Shown: positions 8,014 to 17,788, counted from the stretch's first letter. The stretch: DNA of 64,000 nucleotides from UBA12465 sp964431235 (GCA_964431235.1 CAYSJA010000030.1:1-64000), one strand, 5' to 3'. The notes: generated by a model from the sequence alone, not told the origin. A program made the numbers and translations.

Positions 8014-9088
8014 CAGTACTTAATACCAAACCTTCATTTGTATTTATAGTATCATAATCCAAACTTGTATCAATATTAGATAAAGTGCCTCCTACCGGCA
8101 AATTAGTAAAATAATCGACTGCTTGGAACTTTATATTGGTAAGCAATTCAGCATAAGAACCAACTTGATTTTCTTGAGGAATAAGTTCAATCTCAAATCC
8201 GGCTTGATAGTTATTATTATTATCTTTTTCCATCTTTTCCACTTGCCAAATAATTTGATGGGCATCAGAATTATAACTAAGCTTACCCTCTAACAAAGAT
8301 GAATTATCAGTAAATTCAACGTTATCAGCTAATCGAGCGCTCATAACAAAATTTCTAAAATCAGCTGGTACATCTAAACGAAAAAAAACCCAAAAATTAG
8401 TAGGGAAAAAAACAATAGGAGGAAAAGGGCCAGCGCCTAATTGATCACCTTGCGGACTATTATAATAAGCGGCGGCTTGAGCTGATAATTCAGAAGCTAC
8501 TTTTAAATCATCGAGTAAAAAACTTTCTTTTATTCCTTGATTTAAAACAATATATTCACTATCTAAACGCCAACTAATGATTCGGCTATTTAGGTTTTTT
8601 CTTTGAAAATAAACCAACAGATTTACTTCTCTATCCGTTCCTGGAACTAATTCATCTAAATAAAGATTAAATCCTTTTATTTCAGTACCAAATAAACTAG
8701 TTTTTTGCAAAGAAGAAAACTCTAAACGAGAAAGCGGAAAATCTTCTGATTGAGAAACTAAACTAAGTTTTATATCTTTAATTGTGTATTTACCATTATT
8801 TTTTAAACGGACAGTTAAATTAACCCCTTCTTGCCAATAAATATTCTGGCTTACAACCGAGAGATTAAGATCTAAAGGCGGATTGTTAAGATCTATTTCT
8901 TGCTTTTGCGGTGGCTTAGACCAAGGAGTAATACTTATTTCTGGTTGATAAGCGTACAAACGAAGCAATAAGGCTGCTAAAATAAATACTACAGCAATAA
9001 GTACTATATCAATAATAAGGTAAATACGACTACGACGATAAAAACGATTAAAGCGCCTATTAAAGTATTTTTTGATTCTCCTTAACAT
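8003..9088 (-). CDS. Membrane-anchored extracellular protein, unknown function
   Basis: 361 residues. A very basic N-terminus (~20 residues) is followed by one membrane span at about 24-45. The rest is a long extracytoplasmic region of predicted beta structure, with a segment like the conserved DUF11/CARDB type (LTVRLKNNGKYTIKDIKLSLVS). The phrase GAGPFPPIVFFPTNFWVFF near residue 225 parallels VGSGPLPPRVNEATSFRVYW in the 658-residue protein at 46293, so the two probably share a module. It lies between the putative hydrolase and alr. No catalytic motif is visible. Confidence 0.7.
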   Translation of the reverse strand: MLRRIKKYFNRRFNRFYRRSRIYLIIDIVLIAVVFILAALLLRLYAYQPEISITPWSKPPQKQEIDLNNPPLDLNLSVVSQNIYWQEGVNLTVRLKNNGKYTIKDIKLSLVSQSEDFPLSRLEFSSLQKTSLFGTEIKGFNLYLDELVPGTDREVNLLVYFQRKNLNSRIISWRLDSEYIVLNQGIKESFLLDDLKVASELSAQAAAYYNSPQGDQLGAGPFPPIVFFPTNFWVFFRLDVPADFRNFVMSARLADNVEFTDNSSLLEGKLSYNSDAHQIIWQVEKMEKDNNNNYQAGFEIELIPQENQVGSYAELLTNIKFQAVDYFTNLPVGGTLSNIDTSLDYDTINTNEGLVLSTDEL

Positions 9089-9103
9089 ATTATTATTTTA
9101 AAA

Positions 9104-11134
9104 TTAGAAAAAATTTTTTATCCCGACTAATATTTCTTGCCGTCCATCTTGATTTAAATCGCTAAGGGTTATTTTTAAACCATCTCTAAAAATTTTATCA
9201 TAAGCAAAAAATTGTCCTAATATTTGACCATTTCCAGAAAAAATACGAACTTGCGGTCCGCCACCCGGACCAGGGGCAACCACTATTTCCATCTGGCCAT
9301 TACCACTTAAATCACCAACTGCTACCTCAACTCCACCTTTAAAGTTTTCATCGTAAGCTAAAAAGCTATATTTTAACTCTCCAGACAAAGAAAATACTTT
9401 TACTAAGGGTTTGTCGTTGAATCCAGCGCCTGTGATTAAATCTAAAGATCCATCAGCATCAACATCGCCTAAAGCTACGCTCACTCCACCTCTCATATTT
9501 TTATCATAGGCAAAAAAACTAGATAATAAACGACCGTCAGCGGAAAAAACTCTAACTTGAGGTCCGCCACCTACAGTTGGTCCAATAGCAACTATCTCAA
9601 AAAAACCGTTATTTATTTTGGTGTCTATGTTAAGTTTATTTCTAAATAAATTATTATACGGAAAAAAAGAAACAATTTCGCTACCGTTTTTATCTAAACT
9701 CAATTTTCCTCTATCAGCTACTATATTAATTTCCTCTGTCTCTTGGTAGCCACCGTCAGCAATCACTACTGAAGATCCAGTAGGAAAAACAGAGGAAAAG
9801 GAGAAAAAGCCATTTCTAACTTGATTACCTTTATCATTAAAAACCCGATAAAAATACCCATTTATAAAAGTACTGTTTAAAATACTATCCGAAGTTTTTA
9901 GAATTACTAAACCGTCTTGTGATGGCAAATTGACAAAATTTATTTTTTCACCACTATTTACCTCTTTATCCTGCAAACTAGTTATTTTTTCAAAATTTTC
10001 TTTGGAAAAAACATATAATTGATTTTTATCTGTAGAATTTAACAATACTGATCCAAATTTAAAATCCCGACGCCATAACCCTGGTTGTATATTATTATTT
10101 TCAGTTAATAAATTATAAGCTGAATTTTGCGCCGGACCTAAATTAACACCATATTCGTCATACCACCAAGTTTGACTATGGTTTGAAGTATCATAATCAA
10201 AACTATAAAAACCTTCGCCTAATAGGGCGCTAGCTAAACCAAAACGCATGCTTTTATAATCTATCTGATTTTTTTTATTAACATTTATAATACTTAGTTG
10301 AGGATATATATTGGCTACTGGTAACTTAAGGTAAGTCTCCATTGATCCCGACCAGTGGCCGCCGTTTTCCCAGTAAGAAGGAAAAGATTCTAACATCATG
10401 CCATTCAACAAGTCCTGATATCCCCAAAAGACTCGGCCATTGCCGACAATGATGAATTCATCTCCTAAAAGATTTCTTGTTTTTTGCAGCATTTCCCTAA
10501 AACCCTGTGTCCACAAATTGTCAGCTGATATTGAATCATCGCGATGACCATCATTATCTACATCAATATCACCACCATTTATCCAAGAGATATCGCCCCA
10601 GGTATTATCATAAAAAACACCATCAAAAAATCCACTGCTAGCTATATTATCAGCTACAAACTCCGGCAAAAAATCTTTAAATTTTTGGTTATTTTCATTC
10701 TTTCCAGAAAAATTAGTTAAATTAAGCATATAAGTTCCAGGCCAATTGCAAATTTTTCGTCCAGAAGTATCTCTCAACCACCAATTATCAGAAATTGCTA
10801 ATCTTAACTTACGCCGTAAAAAGGCACCAGTATTACCAGCTGCTTGGTTAATATTATCAATTATTTCTTGAGAAGTTATATAAGCTAAAATAATAATATC
10901 AGGATTAAGTTCGCGAATCAGACGTAAAGCGCCGGGACTATTCTCTTGAACCTCCATATCTAAAACCAAAAAATCCCACTTAGCCAATTCCCTAGCTTCC
11001 TGCTCGCTAATTTCCCACTTCAAAAAATAATTAGCTAGACGAGGATAAGTGTTAATGAGGTCGGCAGCTTGAAGGAATTGGGGATATAGAAAAAAACCAA
11101 GCAATATTAAAATAACGACTAATTTCAATTTCAT
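9104..11134 (-). CDS. Secreted putative glycoside hydrolase with FG-GAP-like repeats
   Basis: 676 residues with a clear signal peptide (1-23). Residues ~30-340 look like a TIM-barrel of the GHL15/GH114-like group: LAKWDFLVLDMEVQ, PDIIILAYITSQE, GFFDGVFYDNTWGD, where the Asp residues at strand ends are candidate catalytic acids. The C-terminal ~155 residues hold three ~50-residue repeats of the form GGPQVRVFS-x-FFAYD-x-GGV-x-D-x-DGSLD, like FG-GAP/VCBS propeller blades with calcium-type DxDxDG loops. A polysaccharide target is likely but cannot be named. Family assignment is from memory and tentative. Confidence 0.65.
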   Translation of the reverse strand: MKLKLVVILILLGFFLYPQFLQAADLINTYPRLANYFLKWEISEQEARELAKWDFLVLDMEVQENSPGALRLIRELNPDIIILAYITSQEIIDNINQAAGNTGAFLRRKLRLAISDNWWLRDTSGRKICNWPGTYMLNLTNFSGKNENNQKFKDFLPEFVADNIASSGFFDGVFYDNTWGDISWINGGDIDVDNDGHRDDSISADNLWTQGFREMLQKTRNLLGDEFIIVGNGRVFWGYQDLLNGMMLESFPSYWENGGHWSGSMETYLKLPVANIYPQLSIINVNKKNQIDYKSMRFGLASALLGEGFYSFDYDTSNHSQTWWYDEYGVNLGPAQNSAYNLLTENNNIQPGLWRRDFKFGSVLLNSTDKNQLYVFSKENFEKITSLQDKEVNSGEKINFVNLPSQDGLVILKTSDSILNSTFINGYFYRVFNDKGNQVRNGFFSFSSVFPTGSSVVIADGGYQETEEINIVADRGKLSLDKNGSEIVSFFPYNNLFRNKLNIDTKINNGFFEIVAIGPTVGGGPQVRVFSADGRLLSSFFAYDKNMRGGVSVALGDVDADGSLDLITGAGFNDKPLVKVFSLSGELKYSFLAYDENFKGGVEVAVGDLSGNGQMEIVVAPGPGGGPQVRIFSGNGQILGQFFAYDKIFRDGLKITLSDLNQDGRQEILVGIKNFF

Positions 11135-11141
11135 GTTAATT

Positions 11142-12389
11142 CTATTTTAAAAATTTCATTCTCTTGGGTAAATACTGACGCAAAATTTTAGGAATCAGAA
11201 CTGAGCCGTCGGCCTGCTGATTTTGCTCTAAAATAGCCGGCAACAAACGACTGGTAGCTAAACCAGATCCGTTTAAAGTATGAACAAATTCATTTTTTCC
11301 GATCTTTTCATTTTTATATCTTATCTGACCGCGCCTGGCTTGATAATCAAGCGCATTGGATACGCTACTTACTTCTTTATAAACATTCATACTTGGTATA
11401 AATACTTCCAAATCATAAGTTTTAGCCATAGCAAAACCGCAATCACCGGCCGCCAATTTAGAAACTTGGAAATGCAAATCTAAACCCTCTAATAACTTTT
11501 TAGCATTATTGACTAGTTCTGCAAACATTTGCCAACTTTCTTCTGGTCGAGAAAAGATAAACATCTCTATTTTATTAAATTGATGCCCCCTTATCATTCC
11601 TCTTTCTTCCTGGCGGTAACTACCAGCCTCACGTCTAAAGCAAGGTGAATAGGCAAAATACTTTTTAGGCAAATCATTTTCTAACAAAGTTTCGTTACGA
11701 TGATAATTCCCTAACATCATTTCACTGGTAGCATTGAGACATAAAGAATCTTGATTCCAAAATAAATCATTTTTAAATTTAGGTAAATGTCCAGAAATAT
11801 AAGCTGATTTTTCTGTAAGTAAAAAAGGAGGAATTAAAAATTCATATCCGTTATTAACGTGAAAATCAATAAAATAAGAAAGCAGCGCCCATTCTAACAT
11901 AGCGCCGAAACCAGTATAGCACCAAAAACCGGTTCCGGACATTTTTACCCCTCTTTCATAATCTATCAAATTCAAGGAAGAAGCCAATTCCATATGATCT
12001 TTAGGAGTAAAAGAAAAATCTGGTTTTTTGCCATAAGTATAAATAACTTCATTATTTTCCTTGCCGCCAGCCACTACGTCAAGTGCTGGCAAATTAGGTA
12101 ATTCTGACATCTTTTCAGCTAATTCTCTATCGATACGAGATAATTCTTCCTCAAACTTTTTTATTTTTATCCCTAAAGATTTCATATTAGCGATGATATC
12201 CGGCATCGGCTTAATCTTAGAATTTTTATTTTTTTCCGCTTTTAATTCCTCAATTTTGGAAATAAATTCGCGCCGTTTATCGTCCAAAGCGATAATTCTT
12301 TCTAAATTTAAATTAGCCAGATCCATCCTTTTAAGCAGCCCTGCTTTTACTTCCTCCTTTTTATCTCTTATTAAATTGATATCTAACAT
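11142..12389 (-). CDS. serS: Seryl-tRNA synthetase
   Basis: 415 residues, normal length. The N-terminal ~100 residues form the antiparallel coiled-coil arm that reads the long variable arm of tRNA-Ser. The class II core follows, with motif 2 (FRREAGSYRQEERGMIRGHQF, about 250-270) and motif 3 (LNGSGLATSRLLPAILE, about 370-386). It starts 9 bases after the dnaX stop and belongs to the same - strand run. Confidence 0.97.
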   Translation of the reverse strand: MLDINLIRDKKEEVKAGLLKRMDLANLNLERIIALDDKRREFISKIEELKAEKNKNSKIKPMPDIIANMKSLGIKIKKFEEELSRIDRELAEKMSELPNLPALDVVAGGKENNEVIYTYGKKPDFSFTPKDHMELASSLNLIDYERGVKMSGTGFWCYTGFGAMLEWALLSYFIDFHVNNGYEFLIPPFLLTEKSAYISGHLPKFKNDLFWNQDSLCLNATSEMMLGNYHRNETLLENDLPKKYFAYSPCFRREAGSYRQEERGMIRGHQFNKIEMFIFSRPEESWQMFAELVNNAKKLLEGLDLHFQVSKLAAGDCGFAMAKTYDLEVFIPSMNVYKEVSSVSNALDYQARRGQIRYKNEKIGKNEFVHTLNGSGLATSRLLPAILEQNQQADGSVLIPKILRQYLPKRMKFLK

Positions 12390-12398
12390 ATTTTTATT

Positions 12399-14045
12399 TT
12401 AATTTATTACTTCGCCACCAAAAGTCTTGAGCAAATTATTCATTAATGAGTCGTCCTTATTTCTCTGAGCTTTACTATTATCTAAATTATTAAATTCATC
12501 GTTGGGCTGATTTTTTATTCCTCTCACGGCTAAATTTTCATCAAGCTCTGTTTTTAAATTAATACCAATACCAAACACTTCAATTAGAGTATTTTCTATC
12601 AAATTTTTAATATTTTCATCCTTTACTCTATCTTGATGAAATTTATATTTAAATATTAATCGTAAACAGCCAGAATTAATTTCCTGAGGTTCACAATTCT
12701 GCAATACGAAAGACAGAGAATGATTATATTTTTTAATTTTCATTAAAAATTCAGGCCATTTTTCCATTATTTGATTATGATCTAAATTTATATCAATTCT
12801 TTTGTTATTTTCAATTTTCAAAGGGGATACAGAATCTTTTTTAGAATCTTTAGAATTAACCGCGGCTGAATTTAAATTATTGTTAGGTAAAACTGATTCA
12901 ATTTCATTTTTAGAAATTAATTCTTCCTTCCTTGCTTTTAAAACAGTACCTACTTCTTGAGAACATATTTCTATAACTGCTAATTCTAAAGGTAATTGTA
13001 AAATTAACTGATTTTTATCATCATAGGATATTAACAAACGTTTTATATAAAATAGCAATTGATTAAGAGATAAAGAAGCTGATAATTCATTTATTTTTAT
13101 TTCCAAAGCATCGCCTAAATTAAGTCCTAAACTATCAGATAATTGAGGATTGATCTTAAAAATAATCATCTTCCTAACCATAAAAATAATTTCACTAATA
13201 AAATTCTTGATACTAGCTCCAGAATCAGCTAACGAATTTACTAATGCTAAAGCTTTTACTGTATCTTTGCGGGGGAAATAAGATAAAAGTTCAATAACTT
13301 CGCTATTATTATAATGAGGCATAACTAATTCAGCCTGCTCCAAGCTTATCCTTTTATCCCCCAAAGAAAAAATTTGTCCTAACAGGCTTTCCGCATCCCG
13401 CAAATGACCGTTACTACGCCTAGCCACCGCCTCTAAAATTTCAGTGTCTATTTCTTTCTTTTCTTGTTTTGCTATTAATTTTAATTTAGTAACTATATCA
13501 AAAATGCTTATTTTTTTAAAATCAAAACGTTCACAACGGGAAACAATGGTATAAGGGACTTTATGGACTTCGGTAGTACATAATATAAATATAACATAAG
13601 GTGGCGGCTCTTCTATTATTTTTAAAAGAGCATTAAAAGCTGAAGGCGAAAGCATGTGAACTTCGTCAATAATAAATATTTTATATTTAGCCCGACTTGG
13701 AACTAATCGAGAAAAAGAAATAATATTCTCTCTCACATTATCTACCCCAGTATTGGAAGCAGCGTCTATTTCAATAACATCTAAATGGTTGCCAGCCGTA
13801 ATATCTTGACAATTATTACACTTTCCGCAGGGCTCATAATCATTTTCCTGACGATTAAGACAATTAACTGATTTAGCTAAAACTCGGGCCATCGTAGTTT
13901 TACCCACTGCTCGGGGACCGCAAAAAAGAAAAGCCTGGGCTAGCTTACCGGTGCTTATCTCGTTTTGCAAGGTAATTTTAATATGTTTTTGCCCTAAAAT
14001 TTCAGAGAAATTCTGCGGGCGATAATTGCGATATAAAGTAGACAT
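12399..14045 (-). CDS. dnaX: DNA polymerase III gamma/tau subunit
   Basis: 548 residues. An AAA+ clamp-loader ATPase has Walker A GPRAVGKTTMAR (about 44-55), a four-cysteine zinc module (C-x11-C-x2-C-x2-C, about 64-81), Walker B with IDEVHML, and sensor SRCERF. The tail beyond ~380 is variable, with a polar linker and a final domain resembling the tau C-terminus. It loads the sliding clamp at the replication fork. The stop-to-start gap to the upstream ATPase gene is 3 bases. Confidence 0.95.
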   Translation of the reverse strand: MSTLYRNYRPQNFSEILGQKHIKITLQNEISTGKLAQAFLFCGPRAVGKTTMARVLAKSVNCLNRQENDYEPCGKCNNCQDITAGNHLDVIEIDAASNTGVDNVRENIISFSRLVPSRAKYKIFIIDEVHMLSPSAFNALLKIIEEPPPYVIFILCTTEVHKVPYTIVSRCERFDFKKISIFDIVTKLKLIAKQEKKEIDTEILEAVARRSNGHLRDAESLLGQIFSLGDKRISLEQAELVMPHYNNSEVIELLSYFPRKDTVKALALVNSLADSGASIKNFISEIIFMVRKMIIFKINPQLSDSLGLNLGDALEIKINELSASLSLNQLLFYIKRLLISYDDKNQLILQLPLELAVIEICSQEVGTVLKARKEELISKNEIESVLPNNNLNSAAVNSKDSKKDSVSPLKIENNKRIDINLDHNQIMEKWPEFLMKIKKYNHSLSFVLQNCEPQEINSGCLRLIFKYKFHQDRVKDENIKNLIENTLIEVFGIGINLKTELDENLAVRGIKNQPNDEFNNLDNSKAQRNKDDSLMNNLLKTFGGEVIN

Positions 14046-14048
14046 AAA

Positions 14049-16517
14049 TTATTTTGTTATTTGCGTCCGCCTAGTAATTTCAGCTTCCACTAGTCTGACA
14101 CTTCGACCATATTTCAAACGAGAAAGAGAACGGATACGATCAGCTATCTCTTCCCTCTTTACTCCCATAAGAGGCCAAATGGTTCGTAAAGAGAAAGGGC
14201 GAGCAGCAGTATTATCTATTAAAAGTTTAATATAAGCAGTCCCTTTGTCAATGTTTATAAGATCATATTCATTAAAAACCGGACTAAATTCTTTTACTAG
14301 AAATTCAGCGTCTTCTGAACCGACTTTGAAATTTATAATTGTGCCAATATTACCAAAAACAGCGTCTTTTATTTCTGTATTATTATTTTTAACAAGCTGA
14401 CCAATATACTGATGGGCAACAACCAGATTTAGAGCGTATTTTCTAGCTTCAGACAGTATCTGGCAAATGGAATTGGTGGTGAAATTCTGAAATTCATCAA
14501 TATAAAGATAAAAATCTTTCCTTTTTTTTGCCGGCAAATCAGTACGGGATAAAGCACCCATTAAAATTTTTCCTACTAAGATCATCCCTAAAAGATAAGC
14601 ATTCATTTCCCCAACTGTTCCCTTGGGCAAATCAACCAATAAAATTTTCTGCTTATCCATAATTTCACGCAGATTAAAAGCACTTTTTTGCTGCCCTATT
14701 ATCGGCCGCATCATATCATTAGAAATAAAGGAAGTTAATTTAGAGGTAATATAAGGAACAATATTAGCTAAAGCCGCTTCACCACCAGCTTTTTCCGCTT
14801 CTTTAGTCCAAAAATCAACTACTGTTTTATTCTTACACCTTTCTAATTTTAAACGCCGAAAATTGACATCAGCTAAAACTTTAGGGATTTCCATTAAAGT
14901 AGAACCAGAAGCAGGATCCTCCATTACCAATAACATTGCGTTTCTCATATATTGTTCAAACATAGGCCCGCCGGTTGACTTTAAATCATAAAGTTTATCA
15001 AAAATTCCTATCATCTCATTAATAACAAAACTTTTTTGTTCTGGATAGCGCGAATCGTATTCTAATAAATTAAGCGCTAGCGGTCTTTCTAAATCAGCTG
15101 GTGAAAAAATAATTACATCTTCCGATCTTTCCGGCGGAATACGCTCTAAAATATCTTGGATTAAATCACCATGGGGATCCAAAACGCAAACCCCTTCACC
15201 ATTTTGAATATCCTGAATTGCCATATTAGCTAAAAGTACAGATTTACCAACACCAGACTTACCAACTACATAGGTGTGGCGTCTTCTATCATCTCTTTTA
15301 ATCTTAATTTCTTTTTTAAACCCGCGATAAAAATTATACCCTAAAATAATTCCCTCTTCCGGAGTTTCAGCTGGAGCCGGAGCTGATTTGGCTGTTAGCC
15401 ATAAAATATTAGGAGTTTCCACACTTCGCAAAGGTAAATGGAAAATACTGGCTAATTCTTCGCTATTTAAAAGAAAACTATTCTTTTCCCGAAAATGGCG
15501 ATAAATAAAATCTTTTATAATCTTATCTTGATTCTTTTTCTTAGCTCTGGAGAAAGAATTACCATAAGAAAAATTATTATATTCAGAAAAAGCGCTGGCA
15601 ATATTTTCTAAATGTCTATCGGCTTTTTCTTTGCTTTGAGAAAAACTAAGCACCCGTAAATTAACATCAAGACCAGCTTTTAAATTTTTTTCTTCTATTT
15701 TTTTAAGCATCTCTTCTTCAATCGCGCTAAGGCGCCTTTCTGGCTTTGACTCTAAATTTTGACCTTTATTTTTTGTAGGTGGATTTATAAAAGAAAAGGC
15801 TTTATCTAAAATATTTGATTTCAAACCCTCAGAAACAGAATTCTTTTGCTGTATCTGAAACACTTTTTTTCTCACTGCTCCATGCCAAGAACTCCTAGCA
15901 CTGCGTACTAAATATTGTAAGGACAAACTCTCTCCTTTTTCCAATTTAGATAAAACATTGATTAAAGAATTCATGGGATCGACTTCCATTTCTTGATAAG
16001 TTTTTAAAGGAAAAATAAAACTTTTACTAGTTTTTAAATAAGCGGCTGACACTTGACCCTGAACACCAAAAGAATTATAGTCTTCTATTTCCTCAATTGA
16101 AGCGGCTGGATACTGAGCATGAATTTGTTGCTCTAAATAACGAAAACTTTCAGAAGCGCAAGCAAAATAAAAAACAATTTTTTTAGAATCAGCCACTATT
16201 TCAAAAGAAACATGATCTTGACGTCCCAGCAACCAAGCTTTGAAACCGTGTTGAGCTTTTAATCCACCAATAGCCGCAAATATGGCTTCGCCTTTGGCTA
16301 TTTCTTCTCTTAGCTCTTGGACAGAATTATTATTATTTTTATCTTCAGGTTTTTCTTTAGGAATACGGACAGAAAAGACATGGTGATTGAAATAACGGCG
16401 TCTAGAAAAAACTATCCTAAACAAACGTAAAATTATAAAAATAGCTATCACTACCGCTAAAACGGCAAACAAATAAAGCCAAATAGTATTAAAATCTGTT
16501 ATCTCAAAAGTCAACAT
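14049..16517 (-). CDS. VirD4/TraG-like membrane ATPase
   Basis: 822 residues. One N-terminal membrane span (about 13-32) is followed by a large conserved region and then a RecA-type motor domain with Walker A GKSGVGKS (about 417-424) and Walker B FYLYIDEFQNF (about 668-678). The fold class is that of conjugative coupling proteins and HerA/TraG ATPases that pump DNA or protein through membranes. No relaxase or type IV secretion gene is nearby; the neighbours are dnaX and a charged 171-aa protein. The N-terminal region is repeated, without the motor, in the protein at 51995-53440. Its real cargo is unknown. Confidence 0.8.
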   Translation of the reverse strand: MLTFEITDFNTIWLYLFAVLAVVIAIFIILRLFRIVFSRRRYFNHHVFSVRIPKEKPEDKNNNNSVQELREEIAKGEAIFAAIGGLKAQHGFKAWLLGRQDHVSFEIVADSKKIVFYFACASESFRYLEQQIHAQYPAASIEEIEDYNSFGVQGQVSAAYLKTSKSFIFPLKTYQEMEVDPMNSLINVLSKLEKGESLSLQYLVRSARSSWHGAVRKKVFQIQQKNSVSEGLKSNILDKAFSFINPPTKNKGQNLESKPERRLSAIEEEMLKKIEEKNLKAGLDVNLRVLSFSQSKEKADRHLENIASAFSEYNNFSYGNSFSRAKKKNQDKIIKDFIYRHFREKNSFLLNSEELASIFHLPLRSVETPNILWLTAKSAPAPAETPEEGIILGYNFYRGFKKEIKIKRDDRRRHTYVVGKSGVGKSVLLANMAIQDIQNGEGVCVLDPHGDLIQDILERIPPERSEDVIIFSPADLERPLALNLLEYDSRYPEQKSFVINEMIGIFDKLYDLKSTGGPMFEQYMRNAMLLVMEDPASGSTLMEIPKVLADVNFRRLKLERCKNKTVVDFWTKEAEKAGGEAALANIVPYITSKLTSFISNDMMRPIIGQQKSAFNLREIMDKQKILLVDLPKGTVGEMNAYLLGMILVGKILMGALSRTDLPAKKRKDFYLYIDEFQNFTTNSICQILSEARKYALNLVVAHQYIGQLVKNNNTEIKDAVFGNIGTIINFKVGSEDAEFLVKEFSPVFNEYDLINIDKGTAYIKLLIDNTAARPFSLRTIWPLMGVKREEIADRIRSLSRLKYGRSVRLVEAEITRRTQITK

Positions 16518-16522
16518 AAACT

Positions 16523-17038
16523 CTATACTTTATCTTTTAAATTTATTATTTTATCAGCTTTTATTTTAGCTTCCTGTTCTAAAAAAAATTGGTTGATACC
16601 AGGAATTATCTTCAGCCATTTTTTTATCAAATTTATTATTTTACCAATCTTTATCTTAGTTTTATCTAATAATGAATTTATTTTTTCTACAGTTTCTTCA
16701 CCAGCCAATTTGAATTCTTGCTGTTTTTTCGGATTAAGCTTTAAAAAAATTTCATGTAAACCTTCGGCTAAAATCTTATCTATTTCTTGAGATCGGCGTT
16801 TATGAAAACTAAGAGCTTGTCCAGAAATAGTATTTATTTCTGCTTCTTCTCTAATTTTAACTTCTGTTTTATCAGCCTTTTTTCTAGTATCTAAACTTTC
16901 TTCCCTTTTTTCACTGCGCGCTTCTAAATTTTCCGGCGTAATAATATTTTCCTGATTCTCTTCGGATATTTTAAAATTCTCCGGATTTATTTTTAAATTC
17001 TCCGGATTGTTTTTTTTAGATTCACTGGCTATAGCCAT
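16523..17038 (-). CDS. Charged soluble protein, unknown function
   Basis: 171 residues, no membrane span. The first ~75 residues are low-complexity Glu/Lys/Asn with repeated PENL/PENF units (NPENLKINPENFKISEEN). The rest is helical (KLNPKKQQEFKLAGEETVEKINSLLDKTKIKIGKIINLIKKWLK). It starts upstream of the VirD4-like gene with 5 bases between, so it may be an accessory or adaptor of that ATPase. This is inferred only from position. Confidence 0.6.
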   Translation of the reverse strand: MAIASESKKNNPENLKINPENFKISEENQENIITPENLEARSEKREESLDTRKKADKTEVKIREEAEINTISGQALSFHKRRSQEIDKILAEGLHEIFLKLNPKKQQEFKLAGEETVEKINSLLDKTKIKIGKIINLIKKWLKIIPGINQFFLEQEAKIKADKIINLKDKV

Positions 17039-17058
17039 ATTATTATATTTATCTATTT

Positions 17059-17232
17059 TTACTCTAAACTAATAGCTTGAACTGGACAATTTTGCTCAGC
17101 ATTTTTAGCACAGTCAGTTATCTTTGGATTAATAACTTCTGATTTATTAACAGCGTTCATTTGAAAAGTCTCTGGGCATATGCTAGCACAAAGACCACAG
17201 CCAATACATTTGTTTTTATCTACTTTTACTAT
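17059..17232 (-). CDS. Small ferredoxin with non-AUG (ATA) start
   Basis: 57 codons ending TAA. Cysteines at 9, 12, 15, 19 (CIGCGLCASIC), 41 and 49 (NCPVQAI) match single-[4Fe-4S] or [3Fe-4S] ferredoxins of the Desulfovibrio gigas/Pyrococcus type. In those, the 1st, 2nd, 3rd and last cysteines bind the cluster and the other two form a disulfide. An in-frame TAA at 17245-17247 leaves only TTA, TAC, AAT, TTT, ATA, GTA before the conserved VKVDKNKC, so ATA at 17232 is the only plausible start. It would then begin like family members that start M-x-K-V-D. It is a possible electron partner for the hydrogenase at 32961. Confidence 0.75.
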   Translation of the reverse strand: MVKVDKNKCIGCGLCASICPETFQMNAVNKSEVINPKITDCAKNAEQNCPVQAISLE

Positions 17233-17370
17233 AAAATTGTATAATTATTTTTTAATTATTTTATACTTTTATTATAACACAATTTGAAAAAAATAAAACT
17301 GCTCTTAATAGCTTTTTATTGGCTAAAAAAAGAATAATTTTTTTATCTTCATACCTAAAATTATGGGTAT

Positions 17371-17399
17371 TTGACAATTTGTTAAGCTTTTGTTATATT
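17371..17399 (+). promoter_or_regulatory. Promoter of rpmA
   Basis: TTGACA at 17371-17376, 17 bp, TATATT at 17394-17399. Transcription would start near 17406, giving a ~65-base leader that is A/T-rich and has no Shine-Dalgarno motif. Confidence 0.75.
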
Positions 17400-17470
17400 T
17401 ATTAAATAAAAGATAAAATAAATTTTAAAATACAAGCTAAAATAGCTAGTATTTTTTAGATAAAATCTAT

Positions 17471-17767
17471 ATGGCACATAAGAAAGCCGGTGGTTCTACT
17501 GCTCTTGGCCGCGATTCAAAAGGTAGACGTCTCGGCATAAAACTAACAGATGGAGAATGGGCTAAGGCCGGCTCCATTATTATCAGACAACGCGGAACCA
17601 AATATCATCCTGGATTAAATGTTAAAAAAGGGAAAGATGACACTTTGTTTGCAACAATTAGTGGATTTGTTAAATTTAGTACCAAGAAACTGAAAAAATT
17701 TAATAATACCCTAAAAAGCAATAAAATCGTCAATATCATACCAAAAAAGATAACCATTAAAAAATAA
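17471..17767 (+). CDS. rpmA: 50S ribosomal protein L27 (bL27)
   Basis: 98 residues starting MAHKKAGGSTALGRDSKGRRLG, the conserved bL27 N-terminus that reaches the peptidyl transferase centre. There is no Firmicutes-type cleavable N-terminal extension. GQIIVRQRGT-type sequence (GSIIIRQRGTKYHPG) follows. It usually sits with rplU, but here it stands alone between a strong promoter and a terminator. Confidence 0.97.
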   Translation: MAHKKAGGSTALGRDSKGRRLGIKLTDGEWAKAGSIIIRQRGTKYHPGLNVKKGKDDTLFATISGFVKFSTKKLKKFNNTLKSNKIVNIIPKKITIKK

Positions 17768-17788
17768 TCAAGTATAAAAATTTTAATA

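Noticed and set aside
14049..16517. Integrated conjugative element
   Set aside because: A VirD4-like ATPase is present, but there is no relaxase, VirB4/VirB6-type gene, attachment repeat or change in base composition around it.
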